Assembly: GCA_000063505.1 (NCBI GenBank)
Contig: CT971583.1
Coordinates: 2,263,918-2,327,917, forward strand
DNA: 64,000 bases
Direction of reading: 5' to 3'
DNA from: Synechococcus sp. WH 7803
GTDB taxonomy: Bacteria > Cyanobacteriota > Cyanobacteriia > PCC-6307 > Cyanobiaceae
Shown here: positions 16,502 to 25,337 of the stretch, piece after piece
How the letters are laid out: each line of letters opens with the position of its first letter
Position numbering within the stretch: position 1 is the first letter of the stretch
Notes under the pieces: generated by a model
Seen by the model: only the letters and a program-made list of their open reading frames with translations
Told to the model about the DNA's origin: nothing
Database searches by the model: none
Position numbers and translations under genes: made by a program

Positions 16502-17347
16502 ATGGCCCAGCACGCCACGGTTCCTGGTGATCAGGATCCCCTGCGCTACCTCGAAAGCGTGGTGGCACGCCTGCGGGATCCAGTGAACGGGTGCCCCTGG
16601 GACCTGGAGCAGACCCATGCCTCCCTGGTGCCCTACGTCCTGGAGGAAGCCCATGAGGTGGCTGACGCCATCCGCCATGGCGACGACCGGCATCTGAAAG
16701 AAGAACTTGGCGATCTGCTGCTGCAGGTGGTGCTGCACGCCCGCATCGGCGCAGAAAACAACCGCTTTGATCTCGATGCCATCGCCACGACCATCAGCGA
16801 CAAACTGATCCGCCGCCATCCCCACGTGTTCGGCGAGGCCCGAGCGGAAAACACTGAGGCCGTGCGCTTGAGCTGGGAGGCCATCAAGGCCGCCGAACGG
16901 GCGGAACAATCGGGAGGGGAGCAATCCTCCAGCCCGCTGAGCGATCAACTGGCCGGCAAGGTGCGAGGGCAACCGGCCCTGGCCGCTGCCATGACCATCT
17001 CGCGCAAGGCCGCCAAGGCCGGTTTCGAGTGGGATGCCATCGACGGCGTGTGGGGGAAGGTGCAGGAGGAGCTCGATGAGCTCAAGGAGGCCATCGCCTC
17101 GGGGGACCGCCGCCATGCTCAAGATGAGCTCGGCGATGTGCTGTTCACCCTTGTGAATGTGGCCCGCTGGTGCGGCCTTGATCCTGAGGAGGGGCTGGCC
17201 GCAACCAATCAGCGCTTCCTGGATCGTTTCTCCCGGGTTGAGAGCGCCCTGAATGGAGATCTGCAAGGACGGAGCATCCAGGAGCTCGAGGCTCTGTGGC
17301 AGCAAGCGAAGGCTGCGATCCGCGCTGAAAACACCCAGTCGTCTTGA
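16502..17347 (+). CDS. mazG: MazG nucleoside triphosphate pyrophosphohydrolase
   Basis: This 281-aa enzyme hydrolyses NTPs or dNTPs to monophosphates and pyrophosphate. It has two MazG domains. The first contains CPWDLEQTHASL, the metal-binding EEAHEVADAI and EELGDLLLQVVLHA. The second has GFEWDAIDGVWGKVQEELDELK and DELGDVLFTLVN. The start at ATG 16502 (MAQHATVPG) is preferred over the longer frame from 16436, which overlaps the DUF2227 gene and gives an unlikely N-terminus. It converges on the dienelactone hydrolase gene with a 6-nt gap. Confidence 0.92.
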   Translation: MAQHATVPGDQDPLRYLESVVARLRDPVNGCPWDLEQTHASLVPYVLEEAHEVADAIRHGDDRHLKEELGDLLLQVVLHARIGAENNRFDLDAIATTISDKLIRRHPHVFGEARAENTEAVRLSWEAIKAAERAEQSGGEQSSSPLSDQLAGKVRGQPALAAAMTISRKAAKAGFEWDAIDGVWGKVQEELDELKEAIASGDRRHAQDELGDVLFTLVNVARWCGLDPEEGLAATNQRFLDRFSRVESALNGDLQGRSIQELEALWQQAKAAIRAENTQSS

Positions 17348-17353
17348 TCACCT

Positions 17354-18094
17354 TCAACCCAGCTCCGTCTGGAGAAAGGCGATCACGTCCCCCCAGGCAT
17401 GGTCTGAACACTGGGGATCCCAACGTTCACCGTCATCACGCATGAAGGTGTGATTCGCCTCATAGAGACGGGTTGTCTGCCGCAGGCCAGGCACTGCAGC
17501 GAACGCAGCGAGGATCGCCTCGCGGGCCGGCTCCGGCACATGGGGGTCAAGGCTGCCGAAGATCGTGAGCAAGGCCCCCTGGATCTCGGCAGCACGCTGG
17601 AGGGAGTCGGCTCGGTCTGAGCCCAGCACCCCATCCTGGAGCCCCGTGGGATAGATGCAGGCCGTCGCCCGCACTTGAGGCCGCAGGGCGGCTCGAAAGG
17701 CCAGGTGTCCACCGATGCAGAAGCCCACAGCTCCCAGGCGGGCAGCATCCACAGCGGCCTGATCCGTCAGCCAATCGAGAACAGCAGCGGCATCCGCATC
17801 AAACGCAGCAGTGGGCGTGTTTCTGGCGTTGTCATTCCCCCGCAGCCGACCGGTGGCATCGGGCTTGATCACCGCACCGATCGGTTCACGGCGATGGAAG
17901 ATCTCAGGAGCGGCCACCACGTAGCCATACCCCGCGAGGCGATCCGCCAAGCGCGTGATCGGATCACCGAGCTGGTAAATATCGGAATAAAAAAGCAAGC
18001 CAGGCCAACACCCCTCGGGCTGGGGCTGGGCGACATAAAGGCGCATCAAGCTCCCATCCACGGTCAGTCCGATGGTGTCGCGACGGATCTGCAC
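17354..18094 (-). CDS. Dienelactone hydrolase family protein
   Basis: This 246-aa alpha/beta hydrolase shows the nucleophile Cys in GFCIGGH, the acid in GSLDPHVP and the His in EANHTFMRDDG, which is the Cys-Asp-His triad of the dienelactone hydrolase family. It starts with GTG at 18094 (QIRRDTIGLTVDG). Proteins like this are common in cyanobacteria as general esterases, so a role in aromatic breakdown should not be assumed. A 58-codon gene lies 51 nt upstream on the same strand. Confidence 0.88.
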   Translation of the reverse strand: MQIRRDTIGLTVDGSLMRLYVAQPQPEGCWPGLLFYSDIYQLGDPITRLADRLAGYGYVVAAPEIFHRREPIGAVIKPDATGRLRGNDNARNTPTAAFDADAAAVLDWLTDQAAVDAARLGAVGFCIGGHLAFRAALRPQVRATACIYPTGLQDGVLGSDRADSLQRAAEIQGALLTIFGSLDPHVPEPAREAILAAFAAVPGLRQTTRLYEANHTFMRDDGERWDPQCSDHAWGDVIAFLQTELG

Positions 18095-18145
18095 ACTGCG
18101 GCTGGCCAGTGACTGGACCGTAGGCAGGGTTGATGCTGGATGGCA

Positions 18146-18322
18146 TCAGAAATGCGTGTTGGCAGATCTTGCTTGGGAACCCCAGAGCGAACGCTTGACC
18201 TCATCGGCCTCCCTGATCAGCAACTGGGCATGGGCCCGCGTGGAGCAGCACCTCGCCCTCTCCTCGATTTCAAGCAGAGCAAGAAGATCAGCCAACGGTC
18301 GCTTGTTGCCAGTACTCGGCAT
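18146..18322 (-). CDS. Small hypothetical protein (58 aa)
   Basis: This short gene begins MPSTGNKRPLADLLALLEIE and continues with an amphipathic, charged helix (STRAHAQLLIREADEVKRSL). The start ATG at 18322 has a good ribosome-binding site (TAGGAG about 10 nt upstream), and the composition is protein-like throughout, unlike the opposite strand. It sits between arfB and the dienelactone hydrolase on the same strand. The function is unknown; no membrane segment or known motif is visible. Confidence 0.65.
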   Translation of the reverse strand: MPSTGNKRPLADLLALLEIEERARCCSTRAHAQLLIREADEVKRSLWGSQARSANTHF

Positions 18323-18385
18323 AACTCAATCACTCCTACCGAAACCTTAACCTGGCCATAACCAGCAATCCATCCGTGGATTCAC

Positions 18386-18820
18386 TCAGTCGTCCGCCGA
18401 TGGACGCGCTTGTCGGCGGCGCTTGAGCTCGCTGCGCCGGCCCTTGGCATCGAGCCGGCGTTTCACAGCTGCACGCCCAGGGCGCGTGGCACGGCGTTGG
18501 GGCGGGGGAGGCTTCAGGCCCTCGCGCAACCAATCCGCCAGACGCGCCATCGCCCGCTGACGGTTTTGCCACTGCGATCGCTCCTCCGCCACCACAACCC
18601 TGAGGCAACCATCCTGCAAACGAGACGCCAGCTGCTCCCTCAAACGCGCCCGACGAAACGGACCCAGCACCCGGGAGCCGTCCACATCAAACAGCAACTC
18701 AACCCTGGAGTCGGTGGTGTTCACCCCCTGCCCTCCAGGCCCCGATGCGCGGGAGAAGCGCCACTGCAGTTCGGCAGCAGGAATCACCAGGCGCTCATTG
18801 ATCCGCAGCTCCTGAACCAA
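18386..18820 (-). CDS. arfB: Peptidyl-tRNA hydrolase ArfB-like (class I release factor domain)
   Basis: This 144-aa ribosome-rescue factor frees peptides from stalled ribosomes. The catalytic GGQ is in SGPGGQGVNTTDSRVEL (about residues 34-36), and a long basic C-terminal tail (RRLDAKGRRSELKRRRQ) would enter the empty mRNA channel. The length fits YaeJ/ArfB rather than RF1 or RF2. The start is TTG at 18820 (LVQELRINERL), with a strong AGGGGAGG site 8-9 nt upstream. The longer frame to 18991 overlaps the upstream gene and is not protein-like. Confidence 0.88.
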   Translation of the reverse strand: MVQELRINERLVIPAAELQWRFSRASGPGGQGVNTTDSRVELLFDVDGSRVLGPFRRARLREQLASRLQDGCLRVVVAEERSQWQNRQRAMARLADWLREGLKPPPPQRRATRPGRAAVKRRLDAKGRRSELKRRRQARPSADD

Positions 18821-18836
18821 AGCAACTGACCTCCCC

Positions 18837-19580
18837 TTACAGGCCCAGATTGTTTCTAAGCAGATCGAGCTTGGGATCAGCACCGCCGTTGCGCAGATGC
18901 TCGGGAAGCCTGAAATCAATGGCATCCCAGACGGGGATTTGCAGATAGTCCGCAAGCGCACTGGCATCCCTGCGAATCGCTGAGAGGGCACCGTGATCGG
19001 TCACATTGCTGCGACTGCCATCCCGAAACACGAGATTCAACTCATAACTGTGATAGTTGGAATCGTTGCCCCGCACCGTTTCCCGCAGCAACTGCAACGC
19101 GTGCACCTCGCGGATCGAGTAGTTCTTCGCTCGCACCCTGCACTGGCCCGACGTCCGATCAAAACTGGCCTCGTGAGCCCGCGCTCGTTTGAGCATCAGG
19201 CCACCACCACCAGCAACCGCCAGCGCCACCAAGATCCCCGGTGAGACAGGCATGCCAATGCCAAAGCTCGTCATCAAGATTGCTACCGCAACACCCACTC
19301 CGCCAACGAGAAACACCAGGCAGAACGCCACCATGGCGGGGGTGGTCCGAAAGGTGACAGAGGAACTCGTTAGCCCGCTTTTGAACTGCAAGCGATGGGT
19401 GCAAAAGTTGTTTCCGCCATGCACAACAGGCGTCCAGTTCGTGCGCAACGCCACTGGATCGTCAAAGCGAAGTGGGTCCAGACACGCCCGGGTGTCCTTG
19501 AAAATCGATAAAAACCGCTGGACAACACCCACAACACGGCCCAAGACATGGCCATCAGTCTGCAGCCGCGGCTTAGGCAT
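18837..19580 (-). CDS. Hypothetical membrane protein
   Basis: This 247-aa protein has two adjacent transmembrane helices in its middle (AMVAFCLVFLVGGVGVAVAIL and SPGILVALAVAGGGGLML, about residues 92-148). A soluble C-terminal domain follows, with SGQCRVRAKNYSIREVHALQL and ELNLVFRDGSRSNVTDHGAL. This C-terminal layout resembles bacterial membrane proteins of unknown function with a PH-like fold, but I do not recognise a named family. It lies upstream of arfB, 16 nt away. Confidence 0.7.
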   Translation of the reverse strand: MPKPRLQTDGHVLGRVVGVVQRFLSIFKDTRACLDPLRFDDPVALRTNWTPVVHGGNNFCTHRLQFKSGLTSSSVTFRTTPAMVAFCLVFLVGGVGVAVAILMTSFGIGMPVSPGILVALAVAGGGGLMLKRARAHEASFDRTSGQCRVRAKNYSIREVHALQLLRETVRGNDSNYHSYELNLVFRDGSRSNVTDHGALSAIRRDASALADYLQIPVWDAIDFRLPEHLRNGGADPKLDLLRNNLGL

Positions 19581-19632
19581 GGCAAACCCGTCGTGCCCTT
19601 AGCTGGAAGCAGGAAACCCTGGGCGCCAGATC

Positions 19633-20496
19633 ATGAGCGAAGCCCCCTCAACAGCAAGCGGCTGGATCGACGAACACCACAACGGGGTGCGCTACGGACT
19701 CCAAGGCGACGTGATTGCTGACGAACAAAGCGCCATTCAGCGCATCACGGTGATCCATAGCCATCGCTACGGGAACGGCCTCCTGCTCGATGGCTGCTGG
19801 ATGACAGCCGAACATCAGGAGCGCCACTATCACGAGCCCCTGGTCCATCCCGCCCTCTGTGCGGCCCGCTCCATTGATCGGGTCCTCGTCATTGGCGGTG
19901 GCGATGGCGGAACGGCCCGTGAATGCCTGCGTCATCACGCGGTGAAGCACGTCGATCTTGTTGAAATTGATGGTCGCGTTGTGGAGCTCAGCCAGAAACA
20001 CCTGGCGGCCATCGGCGGGGGATGCTGGAGCGACCCGCGTTTTCAGCTCACCGTGGGAGATGGAATCGCCTGGGTGGGTGAGGCTTCAGACGCCAGCTAC
20101 GACGTGGTGCTGGTGGATGGTTCCGATCCGGCGGGGCCGGCGGAGGGGCTGTTCAACCGCAGCTTCTTCCAGCACTGCCGCCGCATTCTCAAACCCGGCG
20201 GAGTGTTCGCAACCCAAAGCGAATCACCCGAAGCGTTCCGCGCGGTTCACATCGACACCGTGCGCATGCTGCGTGAGGTGTTCGGTCATGCCGACCCTCT
20301 CTATGGCTGGGTCCCCATGTACCCCAGCGGCTGGTGGAGCTGGACCTTCGCGGCTAGCGACGGTCCTCGCTACCGCAGCCCCGATCCCGAACGCGCCGCA
20401 GCGATCGGCCCAGGCTGCGACATCTGGAGTCCACGCTGGCAGGCGGGAGCCTTTGAAGCCATCCCCGCCAGCATCGAAAGGGAGCTCAGCGCATGA
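19633..20496 (+). CDS. speE: Spermidine synthase
   Basis: This 287-aa aminopropyltransferase makes spermidine from putrescine and decarboxylated S-adenosylmethionine. It has [11 protein letters not shown], the cofactor-binding [14 protein letters not shown], the acidic [12 protein letters not shown], and the catalytic region [16 protein letters not shown]. Its last codon overlaps the agmatinase start by ATGA, so the pair forms a polyamine operon. The Gly-rich motif and length fit the SpeE family well. Confidence 0.95.
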   Translation: MSEAPSTASGWIDEHHNGVRYGLQGDVIADEQSAIQRITVIHSHRYGNGLLLDGCWMTAEHQERHYHEPLVHPALCAARSIDRVLVIGGGDGGTARECLRHHAVKHVDLVEIDGRVVELSQKHLAAIGGGCWSDPRFQLTVGDGIAWVGEASDASYDVVLVDGSDPAGPAEGLFNRSFFQHCRRILKPGGVFATQSESPEAFRAVHIDTVRMLREVFGHADPLYGWVPMYPSGWWSWTFAASDGPRYRSPDPERAAAIGPGCDIWSPRWQAGAFEAIPASIERELSA

Positions 20497-21377
20497 CAAC
20501 CAACGGATTGGACAGCGTTGGGGCTGAGGAGATGTTTGACCAAGACGGAGCGATCTTCATGGGCGCTCGCCGCGATCCATCCGACTGTCAGGTCGGTGTG
20601 TTCGGCGTGCCCTACGACGGCACCACATCATTCCGCCCTGGAACCCGGTTCGGCCCTGCCGCGATCCGAGAGGTCAGTTCCGGCCTGGAGACGTACTGCC
20701 CGCAGCTCGATCGAGACCTCGACACCCTGGCCTACGCCGATCTCGGCGCGCTCAACATCGCCTATGGAGCACCCGAGCCCGTCGTGCAGGCCGTTGAACA
20801 GGCAACGGCCAGGATTCTTGCCCTGGGCCTTAAACCGCTGATGCTCGGTGGGGAACACTCCATCACCTCCGGCGCCGTCGCGGCTGTGGCCAGGGAGCAT
20901 CCTGATTTGGTGCTGGTGCAACTGGATGCCCATGCCGATCTCAGGCAGACCTGGCTGGGCGCAAGCCACAGCCATGCCTGCGCCATGCGCCGCTGCCTGG
21001 AGGTGCTGCCCAGTGAAGACCTGCTGCAAATCGCCATCCGCAGCGGAACGGCGGATGAATTTTCAGAACTGCATCGCAGCAGCCGCTTGGTTCCTCTGCA
21101 TCAGCTGCATCAGAGGCTCAGCGCTCTGCGCGGACGGCCGATCTATCTCACTGTGGATCTCGACTGGTTCGACCCTGCCGTGATGCCAGGCACGGGGACA
21201 CCTGAACCCGGGGGGTTCACCTGGCCTGACTTCGCTGCGCTGGTCGATGCGCTGCAACACCACAATCTTATGGCCGCAGACGTTGTTGAACTCGCGCCTC
21301 AGCTCGATCCCAGCGGGATCAGCAGTGTGCTGGCAGCCAAGGTCACCCGGAGTTTGCTGCTCTTAATGACTCAATAA
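20493..21377 (+). CDS. speB: Agmatinase
   Basis: This 294-aa ureohydrolase converts agmatine to putrescine and urea. The manganese ligands are in [13 protein letters not shown] and [20 protein letters not shown]. Together with speE it gives the arginine-agmatine-putrescine-spermidine route; arginine decarboxylase is not in the window. Its 3' end overlaps the convergent cNMP-binding gene by 7 nt. Confidence 0.95.
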   Translation: MTTNGLDSVGAEEMFDQDGAIFMGARRDPSDCQVGVFGVPYDGTTSFRPGTRFGPAAIREVSSGLETYCPQLDRDLDTLAYADLGALNIAYGAPEPVVQAVEQATARILALGLKPLMLGGEHSITSGAVAAVAREHPDLVLVQLDAHADLRQTWLGASHSHACAMRRCLEVLPSEDLLQIAIRSGTADEFSELHRSSRLVPLHQLHQRLSALRGRPIYLTVDLDWFDPAVMPGTGTPEPGGFTWPDFAALVDALQHHNLMAADVVELAPQLDPSGISSVLAAKVTRSLLLLMTQ

Positions 21378-21769
21378 AAGTGAGCTGCATCCAGGCGCTG
21401 CTCCCTGAGCCTGGCGTGCTGCCGGCCCAACAGGGTGAGCACCAGGGTTGGGTGTTGATGGATCAGCTCCATGAAGCTGTTGCGATCAAGCGAGAAGGCA
21501 TGAACCGGCGTGATCGCCGTCGCTGTTCGGCTGTGACGCTGCCTCTCAGCGAGGAGATCCTCAAAGAAAAACACCTCACCATCGCCGTAGCGCAAACGAT
21601 CGCGCCCGCCGCTCGTGAGTTCGACGAGACCGCGCTCAATCGCGTAGATCGAGCTGGCGAAGGTACCGCGACTGAAGAGCCAACTTCCCGTTGGCAGGAT
21701 CAGTTCATCGTGATTGCGATGCTCAGCAATCAGCTGCACAGCAGTCGGCATGGACGTCGTTGCTGGCAA
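21371..21769 (-). CDS. Cyclic nucleotide-binding domain protein
   Basis: This 132-aa protein is a single cNMP-binding beta-roll (LPTGSWLFSRGTFASSIYAIERGLVEL, then YGDGEVFFFEDLL and SRTATAITPVHAFSLDRNSF). It then has a short helix ending [14 protein letters not shown]. There is no helix-turn-helix, so it is a sensor or adaptor rather than a Crp-type transcription factor. It starts at 21769 or at the internal ATG 21751 (MPTAVQ). The ligand-binding loop is weakly conserved, and whether it binds cAMP cannot be judged. Confidence 0.75.
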   Translation of the reverse strand: MPATTSMPTAVQLIAEHRNHDELILPTGSWLFSRGTFASSIYAIERGLVELTSGGRDRLRYGDGEVFFFEDLLAERQRHSRTATAITPVHAFSLDRNSFMELIHQHPTLVLTLLGRQHARLREQRLDAAHFY

Positions 21770-21849
21770 CAGAAATCACAACAGATCATCATCCATTGTG
21801 TGGTGAGCGATCCACGAAGAATGTCTCTGGCGAGACAATTATTCTTTTT

Positions 21850-22263
21850 TTAAAGCAAGCCCGAAGAATTCAACGAAAAGGCTTCTCCCTCAACGGACGT
21901 GCCAAGGTCAAGCTGGCGATCACCCCTGGGACGATGGGCGTCTCCTGGCTTCAACTCAGGCAGCGATGGCTGTTGCGCCGTCCAGTGATGGCACCAAACC
22001 AGGCGTGCCAGCTCAGCATGCACAGGCAGATGGCGCAAGCGGCACCACCCCCCTTGATGCGCCATCGCTGAAGCGCAGTGCGCGCAAGACTGGCAGGACT
22101 GTGATTTCAGGATCACACCACCTGAAAGGAGAGCTAAAGATACGGACGCTTGTGAAAGCGGTCCAGCAAACAAGGACAATCTGCGGCTTTGCTTCCACTT
22201 CCGACGCAATTCCGTAGGCCTCCATAGGATTCGGCCCAACCTTTCCCCAGAGGCTCAACCGGC
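21850..22263 (+). other. Intergenic region upstream of gcvT without a supported gene
   Basis: This 414-bp stretch separates the cNMP-binding gene from gcvT. The longest open frame (21966-22217, about 83 codons, MAVAPSSDGTKPG...) has no ribosome-binding site I can support and no recognisable motif. Opposite-strand frames are also unconvincing. I looked for glycine and glutamine riboswitch signatures upstream of gcvT and did not see them. It probably holds the gcvT promoter and leader. Confidence 0.4.
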
Positions 22264-23373
22264 ATGGATCTGCATCGCACACCGCTCCATGACCTCTGCG
22301 TGACCACTGGCGGGCGCATGGTGCCCTTCGCCGGCTGGGAGATGCCCGTGCAATTTTCGGGACTGGTCGCTGAGCACACAGCCGTGCGGCAGAGGGTGGG
22401 ACTCTTCGACATCTCCCACATGGGCGTGCTGCGCATTGAGGGCAGCAACCCCAAGGACGCCCTCCAAACCCTCGTACCGACAGACCTGCACCGCATCGGC
22501 CCGGGGCAGGCCTGTTATTCCGTGCTGCTCAACGAGTCCGGAGGGATCCGCGACGACCTGATCGTTTACGACCTGGGGCAAACGAACAGCGACCAGGGAG
22601 AAGCCAGTTTGATCGTGGTGATCAATGCCGCTTGCGCGGCAGCCGATACCGCCTGGATCAGCGAACAGCTCACGCCTCAGGGCCTAAAGGTCACCGATGA
22701 GAAGGGCGATGGCATTTTGCTGGCCCTCCAAGGCCCTGAAGCCTTGGCACGGATGGAGCAGCTGAGCGGTGTCGACCTGCACGCGCTGCCCCGCTTCGCC
22801 CATCGCATGCTGGATCTCACAGGGTTGTCCCGTCCTGTGTTCTGTGCACGAACCGGATACACCGGGGAGGACGGCGTGGAGCTGCTGCTCGCACGTGAGG
22901 ACGGACGCAACCTCTGGAACCGACTGGTGGCTGACGGGGTGACCCCCTGCGGCCTCGGTGCACGGGACACCCTTCGCCTCGAGGCCGCCATGCATCTCTA
23001 CGGCCAAGACATGGACGCTGACACCACGCCATTTGAGGCCGGCCTGGGCTGGCTCGTGCACCTGGAAATGCCATCAACCTTTACCGGCCGTGCGGCACTC
23101 GAGCGCGCTGCAGACAGCGGTCCATCCCGGCGACTGGTCGGTCTGAAGCTGAAAGGACGGGCCATTGCTCGCCATGGTTATCCGGTGATCCATAACGGTG
23201 AACAGGCGGGGGCGATCACCAGCGGCAGCTGGTCGCCCACCCTCCAGGAAGCGATTGCCCTCGCCTATGTACCCACCGCCCTCGCCAAGGTGGGGCAAGA
23301 GCTCGGCGTTGAGATCCGCGGGCAGGTTCAGGCCGCCACGGTCGTGAGGCGCCCGTTTTACCGCCATCCCTGA
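22264..23373 (+). CDS. gcvT: Aminomethyltransferase (glycine cleavage T protein)
   Basis: This 369-aa T protein of the glycine cleavage system transfers the methylene group to tetrahydrofolate and releases ammonia. It has VPFAGWEMPVQF, VGLFDISHMGVLRIEG, TGYTGEDGVELLL, the folate-site region GLGARDTLRLEAAMHLYG, and GAITSGSWSP. In cyanobacteria the system works in the photorespiratory glycine pathway. The P and H proteins are not in the window. The length fits the family. Confidence 0.95.
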   Translation: MDLHRTPLHDLCVTTGGRMVPFAGWEMPVQFSGLVAEHTAVRQRVGLFDISHMGVLRIEGSNPKDALQTLVPTDLHRIGPGQACYSVLLNESGGIRDDLIVYDLGQTNSDQGEASLIVVINAACAAADTAWISEQLTPQGLKVTDEKGDGILLALQGPEALARMEQLSGVDLHALPRFAHRMLDLTGLSRPVFCARTGYTGEDGVELLLAREDGRNLWNRLVADGVTPCGLGARDTLRLEAAMHLYGQDMDADTTPFEAGLGWLVHLEMPSTFTGRAALERAADSGPSRRLVGLKLKGRAIARHGYPVIHNGEQAGAITSGSWSPTLQEAIALAYVPTALAKVGQELGVEIRGQVQAATVVRRPFYRHP

Positions 23374-23421
23374 AGAAGCCTGGGCTGTGGGAAAATCTCC
23401 TGTCACGAGTTGAGAGATCCC

Positions 23422-25257
23422 ATGCGCAGCAACGGTTGCGGCGACCTGCGCAAAGAGCACATCGACAACAGCGTGCAACTGTGCGGCTGGGTGGACCGGC
23501 GCCGTGACCATGGCGGGGTGATCTTCATCGACCTGCGCGATCGCACCGGCACCGTGCAGATCACGGTGGATCCCGATCTGGGAGCTGAGGCTTTCGCCGT
23601 CGCCGAACACCTGCGCAGCGAAACCGTGCTGCAGATCAGCGGCAAGGTGCGGGCTCGCCCCGCTGAATCACTCAACGAGAAATTGGCCACGGGCGCGGTG
23701 GAGGTGCTGGCCAGCGGCATCACCGTGCTCAACAGCGTGAAGGGCAACCTGCCCTTCCCCGTGTCAGTGCACGACGAGGAAAACACCCGCGAGGAGCTGC
23801 GGCTGCGCCATCGCTATCTGGATCTGCGCCGCAAGCGCATGAACGACAACCTGCGCCTGCGGGCCCAGACGATTCAGGCCGCCCGTCGCTTCCTTGAAGA
23901 CGAAGGCTTCATCGAGGTGGAGACTCCGGTTCTCACCCGCTCCACCCCCGAAGGCGCCCGCGACTATGTGCTGCCCAGCCGCGTCTGCGGCGGTGAATGG
24001 TTTGCCCTGCCCCAGTCGCCGCAGCTGTTCAAGCAACTGCTGATGGTGGGCGGCATTGAGCGTTACTACCAGGTGGCCCGTTGTTTCCGCGACGAAGACC
24101 TGCGCGCCGACCGCCAGCCGGAATTCACCCAGCTGGACATCGAGATGAGCTTCATGGATCAAGAGGAGATCCTGCAGCTGAATGAATCCCTGATTTGTTC
24201 GATCTGGAAAGCGGTGAAAGGCATCGACCTGCCCAGGCCCTTCCCGCGCATGACCTGGCATGACGCCATGGAGCGCTATGGCACCGACCGGCCCGACACC
24301 CGCTACGGCATGGAGCTCACCAACGTGAGCGACATCGTCAAGGACATGGGCTTCAAGGTGTTCAGCGGCGCCGTGAAGAACGGCGGCGCAGTGAAGTGCA
24401 TCGCCGTTCCCGGGGGCAACGAGGCCCTTTCCAATGTGCGAATCAAGCCGGGCGGCGATGTGTTCAGTGAAGCCCAGAAAGCCGGCGCCGGCGGCCTGGC
24501 CTTCATCCGCGTGCGCGACGGCGGCGAAATCGACACCATCGGCGCGATCAAGGACAACCTCAGTGACGAACAGAAGCAAGAGCTGCTCAGCCGCACCGGC
24601 GCGGAACCCGGCACCCTGCTGCTGTTCGGCGCCGGCGACACCGCCACAGTGAACAAGGCCCTCGACCGGGTGCGCCAGTACCTGGCCAAGGAGCTAGGCA
24701 TGGTCAAGGCCGACCGCGACAACGACCAGTGGAACTTCCTCTGGGTGGTGGATTTCCCGATGTTCGAATTCAACAGCGATGAGAACCGCTACGAAGCGCT
24801 GCACCACCCCTTCTGCGCCCCCAATGCCGAGGATCTCGGCAGTGATGCCTCCCAGTGGGCCGACACCCTGCCGGGTGCCCGGGCCCAGGCCTACGACCTG
24901 GTGCTCAATGGCCTGGAGCTCGGCGGCGGCTCCCTGCGCATCCACGACTCCGCATTGCAACGTCAGGTGCTTCAGACCGTTGGCTTGCCGCTCGAGGAGG
25001 CCCAGGAGCAGTTCGGCTTCCTGATGGATGCCCTCGATGTGGGTGCGCCTCCCCACGGCGGTCTGGCCTTTGGTGTGGACCGGATGGTGATGCTGCTCGC
25101 GGGTGAGGAATCGATCCGCGACACCATCGCCTTCCCCAAGACCCAGCAGGCTCGCTGCCTGATGACCAATGCCCCAGGCGGGGTCGCGGACAAGCAGCTG
25201 GAGGAGCTGCATGTGGCCAGCACTTGGGTGGATCCAACCGAAGAAGACTCCAACTAG
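23422..25257 (+). CDS. aspS: Aspartyl-tRNA synthetase, bacterial type
   Basis: This 611-aa class II synthetase has the N-terminal OB-fold anticodon domain ([24 protein letters not shown]), motif 2 ([20 protein letters not shown]), the bacterial GAD insertion and motif 3 (FGVDRMVML). I chose ATG 23422 ([10 protein letters not shown]) over an in-frame TTG at 23410, since ATG gives the usual N-terminus. Bacterial-type enzymes can be nondiscriminating (also charging tRNA-Asn) when a GatCAB amidotransferase is present; this cannot be told here. Confidence 0.97.
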   Translation: MRSNGCGDLRKEHIDNSVQLCGWVDRRRDHGGVIFIDLRDRTGTVQITVDPDLGAEAFAVAEHLRSETVLQISGKVRARPAESLNEKLATGAVEVLASGITVLNSVKGNLPFPVSVHDEENTREELRLRHRYLDLRRKRMNDNLRLRAQTIQAARRFLEDEGFIEVETPVLTRSTPEGARDYVLPSRVCGGEWFALPQSPQLFKQLLMVGGIERYYQVARCFRDEDLRADRQPEFTQLDIEMSFMDQEEILQLNESLICSIWKAVKGIDLPRPFPRMTWHDAMERYGTDRPDTRYGMELTNVSDIVKDMGFKVFSGAVKNGGAVKCIAVPGGNEALSNVRIKPGGDVFSEAQKAGAGGLAFIRVRDGGEIDTIGAIKDNLSDEQKQELLSRTGAEPGTLLLFGAGDTATVNKALDRVRQYLAKELGMVKADRDNDQWNFLWVVDFPMFEFNSDENRYEALHHPFCAPNAEDLGSDASQWADTLPGARAQAYDLVLNGLELGGGSLRIHDSALQRQVLQTVGLPLEEAQEQFGFLMDALDVGAPPHGGLAFGVDRMVMLLAGEESIRDTIAFPKTQQARCLMTNAPGGVADKQLEELHVASTWVDPTEEDSN

Positions 25258-25259
25258 AA

Positions 25260-25284
25260 CCCGAACAGAAACCGGCGGTTCGGG
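25260..25284 (+). terminator. Candidate hairpin after aspS
   Basis: CCCGAAC (25260-25266) pairs with GTTCGGG (25278-25284) around an 11-nt loop, just after the aspS stop. No T-run follows, so it is a weak terminator candidate at best, or an mRNA 3'-end hairpin ahead of the sigma factor gene. Confidence 0.3.
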
Positions 25285-25337
25285 GCACTTGCCAGCAAAA
25301 CAACTGAACCTGACTGCATACCGTCAGTACCGGTTCA

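Noticed and set aside
21850-22239. 129-codon minus-strand frame upstream of gcvT
   Set aside because: The translation is unlike a protein (clustered Cys, His, Arg), with no ribosome-binding site; treated as intergenic.
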